Of a stretch of DNA of 64,000 nucleotides, positions 35,519 through 44,109 are shown piece after piece (position 1 is the stretch's first letter; each line of letters opens with the position of its first letter). Below the pieces are notes generated by a model, which saw only the letters and a list, made by a program, of their open reading frames with translations, ran no database searches and was not told the origin of the DNA. Origin of the DNA: JAWXBR01 sp034440235 (GTDB lineage Bacteria; Bacteroidota; Ignavibacteria; Kapaibacteriales; Kapaibacteriaceae). The translations under genes and the position numbers were made by a program. The stretch lies in NCBI GenBank assembly GCA_034440235.1, contig JAWXBR010000011.1, positions 62,001-126,000 on the forward strand. Reading direction: 5' to 3'.

Positions 35519-37468
35519 CTATCGGTATAGCGCGTCCTCTCGAACGCTTATCCCGATCTGACTCAGCAGCACAGGGTTGCAACGGCGTACCCAGTCGCCG
35601 TGCAGCTCTGTGGCTATGGTGTCCTTGCTGCTCAAACTAATCTGAAGCAGTGCAAAGTGACTTCGTATGTCGCACGGATCGATCGCAATGGCCCTCGAGT
35701 AATTCGCAATCGCGGTGTCGATGTTCTTTCGAGCCATTGCGATGTCGGCAATAAACTGGTAGGGCTGAGCAATATTCGTTGGACCGTCAGCAGCCATGGT
35801 TCTGAACATTTCTTCGGCTTTGCCCTGCGTCGCAGATGCATCAACCAACGTCAATGCCTTTGGATACGTTAGAAGCGCCTGTATCTGCAACGCCGTTAGA
35901 CTGGTGCGCTGCTGAGGCGAACGCTTTAACACCGCATCGGGTTTACGCCTGAACATCGATTGCAGATTGTTCGTGCCTGACAGGTTGTAGTAAAACACGT
36001 AGTAATCGACATACATCTGCCGTGCCCACAATGCACGCTCGGCAAAAGCACTTGGTTTTATTCCGGTCGAAAACACGATAAAGTCAGGTTTGCGCGAGAG
36101 CACATAGTCTGCATTGTATTTGCGCTCTTTCCACGTCACACTTGAATCGTTACTTACTTCTGGAATGGAAAGGGGCTGCGTTGCTATTGTTCTGTCCGTT
36201 AGCCCAAGCATGTCAACTACCGTCTGCTTCGAAAAATACTTCAGTGCCCCAATGGTTGTTGCGGCGATGGTATACGTTCGTTCATTGAGCGCTGCACTTC
36301 GCTTCAGCCATTCGCCAGTGCGTTTCATTTTAGAAACGAGCTCCTGCTCGAATTTCGAAGTCGTTGCAATTGCATCTCGCTCTGTAGTGAACGCAAATGC
36401 GCAAGTCACGATAGTAAACAAAGCAACAAAGAGCATGCGCTGTCTGAGAACAAGGTAACTGCCCACGGGCAGCAACACTGACAGAATAAGCTGCACTGGA
36501 ATCAAGAAGCGTTGATGACGCAATACGTCGCCACCTAACACTACAACAGCACACGTCCATAACGCAGCAAGCAACACCACCAGCAGCACCTCGCGATTGC
36601 GCACATACCATGCAGCGGCAACAATCGGCACAAATGCAACGCCCCAGAGCCACACGTTTGTGATGTGTGAGGCGAGGTATTCGAGTCCGGACCCAATCTG
36701 ATCGTAAACAAATCCGGTTTTCGCAGCGAAGGTGTTTGGGAGCAGGGCGTCGTACGAAAACCATCGCCAAGCAGTTAGAGCGAGCAACGTGCCCCCTAAC
36801 AACGCCCCTTGCAGGAGAAGCTGTCGGGTAAGGGTCGTACGAGAAAGGGGCTGTTCGTCTACTGAATCTTTGTTGCGGAGTGTGACGAGCAGACGGGCTG
36901 CGAATAAGATGCCAACGACGAGCATGGCTTCTGGACGTGTGAGAAGCAAGAGCATGCCAAGTGCAACCCACCTGTACGATTGTGGTGCAACAAGGAAGGC
37001 TTCGAGTGTGAGTGCTACGAGGAGCCAGAAGAACGGCGCTTCCATGGCAGAGGCAGACCAGTACTGCACTGCCGCAGTCGAAGCGAAGAAGAGTGGGGCG
37101 AGGAGAGCGAGCCAGGGGACAACGGTTTCGGCGGTGCCTGCGTGACGCAGCATGCGTTGCGCGATGCGAAAGAGTGGTACCAGCGTGAGCATGGTGCACG
37201 CTATTCCGACTATCTGAAGCGCTGTTGCGACGTCGCGAATGCCAATCGAAATTAGTAGTGCTGAGAGCAGCGTCCATGTCAGCGATGTAAAACCTTCGAC
37301 ATGTTCACCGATGTTGAACACCAGACCGTGTCCGTCGACCAGGTTGCGTGCATACGTAAGCGTGATGTACGCATCGTCCTGCACAAAACGCATCGACCAT
37401 GCACACGCAGCGAACGCAATGCATATACAAGCAAGCACAGCATACGGAAGAGTCCGAATAAGTGTCAT
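35519..37468 (-). CDS. Multi-pass membrane glycosyltransferase (GT-C type) with C-terminal TPR
   Basis: Protein of 649 residues with about ten membrane helices in the first 390 residues. The motif QDDAYITLTYARNLVDGHG followed by GEHVEGFTSLTWTLL is characteristic of GT-C polyprenyl-phosphate-dependent glycosyltransferases (arabinofuranosyltransferase-like/GT39-like); DD is the probable catalytic acidic pair facing the periplasm. The C-terminal third is soluble and includes a TPR (IDTAIANYSRAIAIDPCDIR). The gene converges with the exported tail-like operon and is followed by no sugar genes, so the acceptor is unknown. Base use is like its neighbours. Confidence 0.8.
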   Translation of the reverse strand: MTLIRTLPYAVLACICIAFAACAWSMRFVQDDAYITLTYARNLVDGHGLVFNIGEHVEGFTSLTWTLLSALLISIGIRDVATALQIVGIACTMLTLVPLFRIAQRMLRHAGTAETVVPWLALLAPLFFASTAAVQYWSASAMEAPFFWLLVALTLEAFLVAPQSYRWVALGMLLLLTRPEAMLVVGILFAARLLVTLRNKDSVDEQPLSRTTLTRQLLLQGALLGGTLLALTAWRWFSYDALLPNTFAAKTGFVYDQIGSGLEYLASHITNVWLWGVAFVPIVAAAWYVRNREVLLVVLLAALWTCAVVVLGGDVLRHQRFLIPVQLILSVLLPVGSYLVLRQRMLFVALFTIVTCAFAFTTERDAIATTSKFEQELVSKMKRTGEWLKRSAALNERTYTIAATTIGALKYFSKQTVVDMLGLTDRTIATQPLSIPEVSNDSSVTWKERKYNADYVLSRKPDFIVFSTGIKPSAFAERALWARQMYVDYYVFYYNLSGTNNLQSMFRRKPDAVLKRSPQQRTSLTALQIQALLTYPKALTLVDASATQGKAEEMFRTMAADGPTNIAQPYQFIADIAMARKNIDTAIANYSRAIAIDPCDIRSHFALLQISLSSKDTIATELHGDWVRRCNPVLLSQIGISVREDALYR

Positions 37469-37516
37469 CTAGAGAAGCGTCCGGTATCGTGCGTGATTGG
37501 CAAATCGACTCGTCTG

Positions 37517-38032
37517 TTAGAAGAAGTTCGACTCGTCGCGCCAGCGGACGATTTTCCAGACGTCTGTAGAGGTGGGACGTTCGATACGGAGGCTGACGCG
37601 GCCTTGTGCGCGAATAACATCAGAGGCAGAGAAAGTAATCGTGAGATTGAAGCCGCGCGAAATGTTTTGAACTAACGAGTCGCCATCGGCAACAACAACA
37701 TCGTTCCAGAGAAGTTCGAGGTTTTGCGAGGCGTTAAAGAGTCCTTGCGTAGCGTACATGTCCTCGTCGCGCCCCCACGTCACATCGAGCGGCGGTGACT
37801 TGTCGTAGTTGCGATACACAAAGGTGAACGTTCTATCAAGAAGTTTACCATACGTGAGTGTGTCCCTGAATACATACGCAAATCGAAAATTCTGAAACAC
37901 ACCATCGATTGTCCGCTGGTCTCCCAGAATTGGTACCGATGCATCGCGTTCGGCTTTTGCCGGTGCAAACGGATTTGTGCAGGACTGCAGTATGCAAACG
38001 AGACACGCTATCGTTAGAAGTTTGCTGAACAT
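37517..38032 (-). CDS. Lipoprotein, NTF2-like pattern
   Basis: Lipoprotein of 171 residues; MFSKLLTIACLVCILQSC ends in a lipobox Cys. The mature part has the layout of a cystatin/NTF2-like stress-free lipoprotein: FRFAYVFRDTLTYGKLLDR early, SLRIERPTSTDVWKIVRWRD at the end. The gene at 39467-40105 shares the FAYVF and W.I.RW patterns and is probably a paralogue. No function is known. It precedes a small membrane protein gene on the same strand. Confidence 0.72.
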   Translation of the reverse strand: MFSKLLTIACLVCILQSCTNPFAPAKAERDASVPILGDQRTIDGVFQNFRFAYVFRDTLTYGKLLDRTFTFVYRNYDKSPPLDVTWGRDEDMYATQGLFNASQNLELLWNDVVVADGDSLVQNISRGFNLTITFSASDVIRAQGRVSLRIERPTSTDVWKIVRWRDESNFF

Positions 38033-38063
38033 TACTCATCGCAGTATCATTATTGCAGCAATC

Positions 38064-38366
38064 TCATCGTAGGAACATCTGCAGAATTCCAAGAAAGGTC
38101 AGGAAGCCAGCGATGAATACAGTGATGCCCGAATAGGCTAGAATCGCTGCGTTATTGGGTCCGTGAACACTCGTGCCCATCGCTCCCATCGTAGCACCAA
38201 CGGCACCACAAATACAAGAACATGCGGCCCAGTGCCAGCCCAAGACATAGTGCAGCGATAAGATTGCCGCTGCAATGCCAATTCCGATGCAGATGCCTAA
38301 AAAGCGCGTAATGAGCGTGTCATTAACGCGGCCATGGTCTTCGGTTGAGTGTGCGTGTGTTTCCAT
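38064..38366 (-). CDS. Small membrane protein
   Basis: Protein of 100 residues with three predicted membrane helices (FLGICIGIGIAAAILSLHYV, WHWAACSCICGAVGATMGAM and ILAYSGITVFIAGFLTFLGI) and a His-rich acidic N-terminus (METHAHSTEDHG). No family is recognised. It lies between a lipoprotein gene and a CoA-binding protein gene, all on the minus strand. Confidence 0.65.
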   Translation of the reverse strand: METHAHSTEDHGRVNDTLITRFLGICIGIGIAAAILSLHYVLGWHWAACSCICGAVGATMGAMGTSVHGPNNAAILAYSGITVFIAGFLTFLGILQMFLR

Positions 38367-38429
38367 GACGCCAAAATACTGAGGATTTTGAACGTAGCGG
38401 TGTTATTACGGTCGTAGTGCAATCCCGAC

Positions 38430-38846
38430 TTACGGCATTCCCTTGGAAATGGTATGCACAACGTAAATGCAAGCGTTGTCTACATACACGACGCCAGCGG
38501 CGTCGCACTTTTCACGTCCGTGGTTGCTCGTAATACCCGACTGCAGCCACACACACGCTATATCGCCCTGTTTCTGCTTTCGCGCAAGTGCTTCGTCGAT
38601 GATGGCGTCGGTTTTTTCGGACGGACGGAATACGTCCAGGATGTCGATATGCTCCTCAACATCCGCAAGCGTTGCATAGCAGCGCATACCGTCGACGTCA
38701 TCCGTAAACGGATTCACACCAACAACGGTATATCCAGCATCGCGCAAATAATGCGGAATGTCATGCGCCGGCTTTCCACTCTTACGAGAAAGCCCGTGCA
38801 CGCAAATCACTTTTGCGCTGCGCAGCATTTCGACATCCTTTGTCAT
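38430..38846 (-). CDS. CoA-binding protein (YccU type)
   Basis: Cytoplasmic Rossmann-fold protein of 138 residues in the CoA_binding_2 family: AKVICVHGLSRKSGKPAHDI, YLRDAGYTVVGVNP, then DILDVFRPSEKTDAI and CVWLQSGI. Such proteins bind CoA or nucleotide; their role is poorly known. The start region is remarkable: the first 17 bases of the gene are repeated twice upstream, giving two 6-codon ORFs that overlap each other and the gene by ATGA. The ATG at 38846 is the third of these starts and the only one open into the gene. Confidence 0.9.
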   Translation of the reverse strand: MTKDVEMLRSAKVICVHGLSRKSGKPAHDIPHYLRDAGYTVVGVNPFTDDVDGMRCYATLADVEEHIDILDVFRPSEKTDAIIDEALARKQKQGDIACVWLQSGITSNHGREKCDAAGVVYVDNACIYVVHTISKGMP

Positions 38847-38880
38847 CGAACATCCTTTGTCATCGAAGATCCTTTGTCAT
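38843..38880 (-). repeat. 17-bp duplicated start region with two chained mini-ORFs
   Basis: ATGACAAAGGAT starts at 38880, 38863 and 38846, exactly 17 bp apart. The first two open MTKDLR and MTKDVR, each stopping at a TGA that overlaps the next ATG. The third is the start of the CoA-binding protein. The unit is not a multiple of three, so the copies cannot extend the protein. Confidence 0.85.
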
Positions 38881-38909
38881 CACATTTAACTCACATAATC
38901 ATTGCGAAA

Positions 38910-39344
38910 TCACTGACCCTTAAACTTTGCATATACCACACCAGTGTTTGCCGTCGAGACAAATCGCACCGAGTCTACTGTTGATGCAAGTGTTGTTGTA
39001 CGATTCCATGTCGCTGTGTCGGTGGTGACGGTGTATTCAGCAAGCACTCCCGCACCTTTTAGCAGCGTCACAAGAACAGTGCCCTTGCTTATCGAGTCAG
39101 CCTGGAGTGTAAAGTCAGTTGTTGTTACCGTCGATGGGTCGCTATATGTCGACAACGCATACCGCGTCGTTGCATTCGTATTCCGAACCCAACACGTGGC
39201 GTTGTTAAATCCGCCGCCAACCGAAGTCGATTTACCAAATGTGGTACCGTCGGTGACAGGTGGAACGATGATATCGTCTTTATCTGTATCACACGACATG
39301 AGAGTAATACTTAAAACAAGAGCAAGGGTGACTAATAGGCGCAT
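38910..39344 (-). CDS. Small lipoprotein
   Basis: Lipoprotein of 144 residues from the ATG at 39344: MRLLVTLALVLSITLMSC with lipobox Cys, followed by an acidic linker (DTDKDDIIVPP). The mature part is Thr/Ser-rich and beta-like (CWVRNTNATTRYALSTYS, SKGTVLVTLLKGAGVLAEYT). A longer start (39383) is possible but adds a non-signal extension. No family recognised. It lies 30 bp upstream of the duplicated start of the CoA-binding gene. Confidence 0.68.
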   Translation of the reverse strand: MRLLVTLALVLSITLMSCDTDKDDIIVPPVTDGTTFGKSTSVGGGFNNATCWVRNTNATTRYALSTYSDPSTVTTTDFTLQADSISKGTVLVTLLKGAGVLAEYTVTTDTATWNRTTTLASTVDSVRFVSTANTGVVYAKFKGQ

Positions 39345-39466
39345 GGGGTGAGTATTCTTGGGGTGGTGAGGGCAATTTCTCAAGTAAGGAATTCAAGATA
39401 CGACTAATAGAAGCCGTAGTGGATTGAATCGCGAAGAGCGTAGTGGTTCGATGCGCTATATGCGCA

Positions 39467-40105
39467 TCAATTCGACAATTGTGCTTTAAGTACCGACCAC
39501 GTTGCTTCCGATGTGTCGGCAGCGCCTTTTGCATCGCTCCATCGCGAGATGCTCCAAAGTCCGCTAGGTTCTGGTGTAATTGTCAGGACCATGGTGCCGG
39601 TGAGGGTTGTGGAGACGCCAGTTAGCTCTATTGGTGCAGTTAAGGTGTAGTCAGAAACAAACACAATCGAGTCGGGCGATGTAAACGCAACGTTGCTGTT
39701 CAGGTACTCGAGCAACGGATTTTCTTCAGTCGACAAGCGTGAGACGAAGGAGAGAAATGCTTGACGCTCTTTTTGGACGGACCATGTATTAAAGAGCGCA
39801 GAAAATCGCGAGCCTATTTCCGCCGATGGCTGAAACACATACGCGAAATTGCTACGCGTCGGAAAGTCAGCCAGACACAGCATAAAATTCTCTGTGTTCT
39901 TCTCAATCACCGCATTCCGAAAATTATCAATCACAACCGATGCACTCGTCGGAGGTGTGAACAAGCCTCTTGCTGCTGTTGGGTTCTCGGGTGTGCGCGT
40001 CTGACATCCATTTAATATTAACCCTGCAATGACACCAGCAGCAAGTATCGCAGTAATCAGTATCAGCAGCCAGAGGCGTCGTGGTCTTGGTGTATGTGTA
40101 ATCAT
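39467..40105 (-). CDS. Membrane-anchored or lipidated NTF2-like protein
   Basis: Protein of 212 residues from the ATG at 40105 (MITHTPRPRRLWLLILITAI), with an N-terminal hydrophobic segment ending in LILNGC, a probable lipobox. The mature domain (VIDNFRNAVIEKNTENFMLC...FAYVF, then PSGLWSISRWSD) has the layout of NTF2/SnoaL-like folds and resembles the lipoprotein at 37517. The first 17 bases are duplicated twice upstream, and the chain of ATGA/GTGA overlaps reaches back to the stop of the methyltransferase gene. No catalytic residues can be assigned. Confidence 0.72.
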   Translation of the reverse strand: MITHTPRPRRLWLLILITAILAAGVIAGLILNGCQTRTPENPTAARGLFTPPTSASVVIDNFRNAVIEKNTENFMLCLADFPTRSNFAYVFQPSAEIGSRFSALFNTWSVQKERQAFLSFVSRLSTEENPLLEYLNSNVAFTSPDSIVFVSDYTLTAPIELTGVSTTLTGTMVLTITPEPSGLWSISRWSDAKGAADTSEATWSVLKAQLSN

Positions 40106-40139
40106 TTGGTATGTGCAATCACTTGGTATGTGCAATCAT
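40089..40139 (-). repeat. 17-bp duplicated start region linking methyltransferase and lipoprotein genes
   Basis: Units start at 40139 (ATG), 40122 (GTG) and 40105 (ATG, the gene start). The first two encode MIAHTK, each ended by a TGA that overlaps the next start. The first ATG overlaps the stop of the methyltransferase (ATGA). The arrangement copies the one at 38843-38880. Confidence 0.85.
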
Positions 40140-40924
40140 GTGCGACGTGCAATCAGAATTGTACGCGGACTCTGCTCTGCATCGAATGTTGCACCGTTGT
40201 AGTCGCCCAGAGTCTGCTCCACGACAAGTCGGGCCTCGGCAAACATCTTTACCAGCTCTGCGTGCTCGTACAACCACACACGTTCGTGAAATACAGTTTC
40301 ATAGCTGCATGGGTCGCTAACAGTAATGGTTTTAGCAACAAACGGTTCGACAATGGCACGTTCCTGAATTAACGTCACATCGTCAATCATCGACACAGTT
40401 TCGGCAACGAGCTCGCGGCGCACAACACGCGAGTTAAAGAAATCCATAATAAACACACCGCCATCAACAAGCGCATCATGCACGGCATGTAACACCTTCA
40501 TGTTCTCATCGTGCGAATCGAAATATCCAAAGCTTGTAAAAAAGTTGATAATCGCATCGTAAGGGGCTCCCGAAAAGGGTCCGCGCATGTCCGCTACTTC
40601 GTAGCGCACATTCGCATGCGGATACACTTCACGAGCACGGTCTATTAAAAACCGCGATTGATCAATTCCCACAACGTTGTACCCGATCTGCGCAAGTGCC
40701 AGTGCATGACGTCCGTACCCACAACACAAATCCAGCACGTGCGCCCCATTCGGAATGCGTGCATGTTTCGTAACAATCTCTGTTGCTTCTACAGCCTCGA
40801 CGTCCGTGCGATGTCGGTAGAGGCGCATGTACCAGGGCGACTCGAACCACGTGGCGTACCACTCGGGCGTACTTGACCCTTGAGGCTTCAGTGGTGCGGC
40901 ATTATCGTTTTGATGGGACTTCAT
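40136..40924 (-). CDS. Class I SAM-dependent methyltransferase
   Basis: Cytoplasmic methyltransferase of 262 residues. Motif I is HVLDLCCGYGRHALALAQIG, motif II ends in VVGIDQS, and the motif around ADMRGPFSGAPYDAIINFFT carries the acidic and following hydrophobic strand. The acceptor substrate cannot be told. The start overlaps the stop of recR by 4 nt and the stop overlaps the first duplicated mini-ORF. The operon order recR-methyltransferase-lipoprotein is not one I know as conserved. Confidence 0.88.
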   Translation of the reverse strand: MKSHQNDNAAPLKPQGSSTPEWYATWFESPWYMRLYRHRTDVEAVEATEIVTKHARIPNGAHVLDLCCGYGRHALALAQIGYNVVGIDQSRFLIDRAREVYPHANVRYEVADMRGPFSGAPYDAIINFFTSFGYFDSHDENMKVLHAVHDALVDGGVFIMDFFNSRVVRRELVAETVSMIDDVTLIQERAIVEPFVAKTITVSDPCSYETVFHERVWLYEHAELVKMFAEARLVVEQTLGDYNGATFDAEQSPRTILIARRT

Positions 40925-41514
40925 ACGTCCGTCCGTCCTTCAAAAGCCCGTGCAAGTGTTGCATCGTCCGCAAACTCTAGGTCTGCACCTACAGGTACTC
41001 CGCGTGCAATGCGCGTAATACGCACGCCGAGGGGCGAGGCCATCTTGGCAATGTATTGTGTGGTTACCTCGCCTTCGACGTTGGGGTTGAGGGCAAGAAT
41101 TACTTCATGAACGTCGGCTCCGAGGCGGGCAATGAGTTCGCGTAGGCGAATGTCGGTCGGACCCACTCCGTCCAACGGATTGAGAGCCCCATGTAGCACA
41201 TGATACAGCCCCCTATACTCATTCGTGCGTTCGACTGCGAACACATCACTTGGTTCTTCGACCACGCAGATAACAGTGCGGTCGCGCTTCTGAGAAGCAC
41301 AGATGCCGCACATTTCGGCATCGGTGAACGTGTGACACGTGTTGCACTCGCGCACGTGGGTTCGCATGTGTACGAGGGCGTTGGCGAAGGCCTGCACGGT
41401 TTCTTCGGGTTGACGTAATAGATGAAATGCCAGACGGCGTGCGGTTTTTTTGCCAATGGTGGGCAGAGCTGCGAAGTACTCTACCACCTGCTCGATGCTG
41501 TTTGAAGGAACCAT
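40921..41514 (-). CDS. recR: Recombination protein RecR
   Basis: RecFOR pathway protein of 197 residues that helps load RecA at gaps. It shows the HhH motif (ALPTIGKKTARRLAFHLL), a zinc finger (CNTCHTF...MCGIC), the TOPRIM start ICVVEEPSDVFAVERT, and the Walker-B-like ARGVPVGADLEFADDATLAR. Length and motifs fit the ATG at 41514; the GTG at 41553 would add an unconserved extension. The gene overlaps the methyltransferase gene by 4 nt. Confidence 0.95.
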   Translation of the reverse strand: MVPSNSIEQVVEYFAALPTIGKKTARRLAFHLLRQPEETVQAFANALVHMRTHVRECNTCHTFTDAEMCGICASQKRDRTVICVVEEPSDVFAVERTNEYRGLYHVLHGALNPLDGVGPTDIRLRELIARLGADVHEVILALNPNVEGEVTTQYIAKMASPLGVRITRIARGVPVGADLEFADDATLARAFEGRTDV

Positions 41515-41595
41515 ACCGCAAATTACCCCTTTCGTCAGGCAACTAAGTTTCACTAGCTTCGTCCCACGCCGCCCTCACTAATCAGGACCTCTAGT

Positions 41596-42279
41596 ATGTC
41601 GCTATTCAGTCGCATTTCAGACATCTTTAAGTCGAACGTCAACGACGCCTTGGACAAAGCCGAAGACCCCGAGAAAATGCTCAAGCAGATGGTCATCGAG
41701 ATGGAAGAATCCGTCAACAAGACCACCATGGCCGTTGCCAATTCGATAGCGAACGAAAAGTCGCTCGAACGTCGCATCGCCAAAGAAACACAGATGAGCA
41801 ACGACTGGCAGGCAAAGGCGGTTGCTGCTCTTAAGTCGCAACGCGAGGACCTTGCACGTGCGGCGCTCGAAAAGAAAGCCGTAAACGATCGCAACGTTGC
41901 CGATTTGGGTCCGGTGTTCACACAAGCCAAATCCACCAGCGTCAAAATGCGCGAGCAACTCGACGCATTAAAGAACAAGCTCGAAGAAGCACGTTCGCGT
42001 CAGAGCACACTCATTGCACGTTCGCAAGCAGCCAAGGCTCAGAAGCAAGTCGCACAATCGTTCTCAGGCGTTGGCAGCGATGCCTTCAGCAAATTCGACA
42101 AATACGAAGGCAAGATCGAGAAGCTCGAAGCCGAAGCAGAGGCGTACGAACAACTCGGCGGTGGTGACACAAACCTCGACCAGGAATTCAAGCAACTTGC
42201 CGTAGAGGGCGAAGTCGACCAGCAGCTCCTCGAACTCAAACGACAGATGCGTCTGCTTCCAGAAGGAGGCAAGTCATGA
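41596..42279 (+). CDS. pspA: PspA/IM30 (Vipp1) family membrane-stress protein
   Basis: Coiled-coil protein of 227 residues of the PspA/Vipp1/ESCRT-III family, which binds and repairs the inner membrane. The N-terminal amphipathic helix is MSLFSRISDIFKSNVNDALD; EDPEKMLKQMVIEMEES is the conserved family start, followed by long helices rich in Lys, Glu and Ala. The start ATG at 41596 has AGGACC before it. The next gene overlaps by 4 nt. No PspF or PspBC homologue is adjacent. Confidence 0.93.
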   Translation: MSLFSRISDIFKSNVNDALDKAEDPEKMLKQMVIEMEESVNKTTMAVANSIANEKSLERRIAKETQMSNDWQAKAVAALKSQREDLARAALEKKAVNDRNVADLGPVFTQAKSTSVKMREQLDALKNKLEEARSRQSTLIARSQAAKAQKQVAQSFSGVGSDAFSKFDKYEGKIEKLEAEAEAYEQLGGGDTNLDQEFKQLAVEGEVDQQLLELKRQMRLLPEGGKS

Positions 42280-42719
42280 GCGCTACCGACACCCCTCAAA
42301 ACCTAATCGACGAAGCACGCGCAAAAATCAAGGCCGTGCTCGAAGTCAAATACCCATCCTCTGTCGACTTCGGCGACGGCTCTTTTGCTGTCCCATATGG
42401 CTCTTCGAGCGTAGCCATTGTTGTCCGCGAATACACCAAGACCGACACCATGGTCGAACTCATGGCGCAAGTCGTCTCGGGCGGCACCATCGACGCAGAA
42501 GTAACCAAGTGGCTGCTTCGCAAAAACGCAGAACTTCACTTCGGCGCCTTCGGACTCCTCTTCGACGACACCATCATCTTCACGTACTCGCTACCCGGCA
42601 CCTGCCTCGAATCGCAAGAGCTCGAGTCCGCCATCAACAGCGTGTCCATCATCGCCGACTACTACGACGACGAACTCATCAAGATGGTAGGGGGCAAAAG
42701 GGTCGCAGATCTGGCGTAG
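42276..42719 (+). CDS. YbjN/CesT-fold protein
   Basis: Acidic cytoplasmic protein of 147 residues with the layout of YbjN or type III chaperone-like folds: DEARAKIKAVLEVKYPS, FAVPYGSSSVAIVVREY, RKNAELHFGAFGLLFDDTII, and a final helix DYYDDELIKMVGG. It overlaps pspA by 4 nt, suggesting that it acts with PspA. Such pairs are seen in Bacteroidota and actinobacteria, but the role is unknown. Confidence 0.8.
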   Translation: MSATDTPQNLIDEARAKIKAVLEVKYPSSVDFGDGSFAVPYGSSSVAIVVREYTKTDTMVELMAQVVSGGTIDAEVTKWLLRKNAELHFGAFGLLFDDTIIFTYSLPGTCLESQELESAINSVSIIADYYDDELIKMVGGKRVADLA

Positions 42720-42927
42720 TACTCTCACCAAATAGAAATGAACATACGTGCAAGAGCGCCTGTAGCTCCCTCCGGAGCGGCTTCATGTTACTATTCCGTC
42801 GCAGACCGTTACTTTTTTGGTGTTGTGTGGTTAAGTAATCTCAAGGCTGATTGCTCACATGCAGTAATGTATTTCTCACGTTGGCTTACCGAGAATCGTC
42901 CAAAAGAGACCTTTCATAGTTACTCTG

Positions 42928-44046
42928 ATGTTTTGTGTTTTCATCGTCACCCAGGCATCTGAAGTCAGTGCTCAGTGTATCGCCACGTTTAGCACGATAA
43001 CACCCTAGCTCCGACTTAAGGACGCCAACAATGCTTGCATTGCATGTAATGCACCTGCGGTGCAGTTGCATTTACTCAACAGCGGTCAACCGACCATAAT
43101 GCTTACAAACAATTTTGGCACGGGGTCATGTATCACTGATGTAAACGGCACATTAAGCCTTTACGAGGGTACTGCTCGGTATTCAGCCCAAGAGGTACCT
43201 TACGACTTCTCGTTAGTTGCACATGCAACGGCCGGTAATCTATTACTAAGTACACGTAATTACGATAAGGCCATCCAGTTCGCTACAACGCCAACAATCG
43301 GAGCAGACGACATCGTACGCTTGATCATAAAACCGTCGGGCTATGTTGGCATCAATCAATCTGACCCAAAGGAGCTACTTCAGATCGGCCATCTAATGAC
43401 GTTTAATGAATATGGGTTCATGGGATTCAATGCCTATTGGGATGGGTCAAACATGAAGAACATGTACGCAAATAGGGCATCAGTAACGATGGGTCTCGGA
43501 GATGCTCGCGTTGGTATACCAGAGCTGTTTGTAATAAATGTCGATGAACAGTCTACAAGTAATGCAACAATATTCGGCACGTTTAAAGGTATGTGTATCA
43601 GTACAGTGGGTGACATGGGTGTTGGCACACTAGCGCCAAAAAGTAAACTTCACGTATTTGGGGATGTTACTATTGGAGTAGATCGGTGTACAGCTTCTGT
43701 TTCTTCGGGTATTAACTATCGCTTGAGCGTTGATGGTGCAATCTTTGCAAAAGAAATTTGGGTTAAAGTATCCGATTGGGCCGACTACGTCTTTGATCCT
43801 AACTACAACCTGATGCCATTGGCCGATCTGCAGGATTTCGTTAATGAGAATCGACATCTTCCTGGCGTGCCAAACGCAGAAGAAGTAGCGAAAGATGGGA
43901 TTTCTGTGAGTGAGGTGCAGAAGAATCTGTTGTTGAAGGTCGAGGAGTTGACACTGTATATACTTCAGTTGTCAAAACAAAATGAAACTCTTCAACAGGA
44001 GTTTGCGGCGATCAAAAAGCAGTTATCTGCGCAATCGTCCAAGTAG
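42928..44046 (+). pseudogene. Exported tail-fibre-like protein broken by an in-frame TAG
   Basis: From 43060 to 44046 a frame of 328 codons encodes a fibre-like protein with repeats (VGINQSDPKELLQIGHL, GVGTLAPKSKLHVFGDVTIG) and the C-terminal domain common in Bacteroidota exported proteins (WADYVFDPNYNLMPLADLQD, ENRHLPGVPNAEEV, coiled coil VEELTLYILQLSKQNE). It lacks a good start. In the same frame upstream, from the ATG at 42928, lies MFCVFIVTQASEVSAQ, the end of a signal peptide, then CIATFSTITP and TAG at 43006-43008, after which the frame continues LRLKDANNACIAC into the body. A nonsense mutation is the simplest view; restart at the GTG at 43060 is the alternative. 42720-42927 holds nothing else. 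Confidence 0.72.
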
Positions 44047-44109
44047 TTGCACTGCCGCAGTAAGACTTCACCTCAGCGATTATTGTGTTCCAACCGACGG
44101 AGTCGAATT

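Noticed and set aside
36330..37277. Arg/His/Ser-rich 315-codon frame
   Set aside because: It lies in a shifted frame inside the membrane glycosyltransferase gene, which has clear helices and motifs; composition is that of a shadow frame.
42720..42927. Separate small gene between the YbjN-like gene and the broken fibre gene
   Set aside because: Short frames exist, but none has a ribosome binding site, signal peptide or recognisable sequence.
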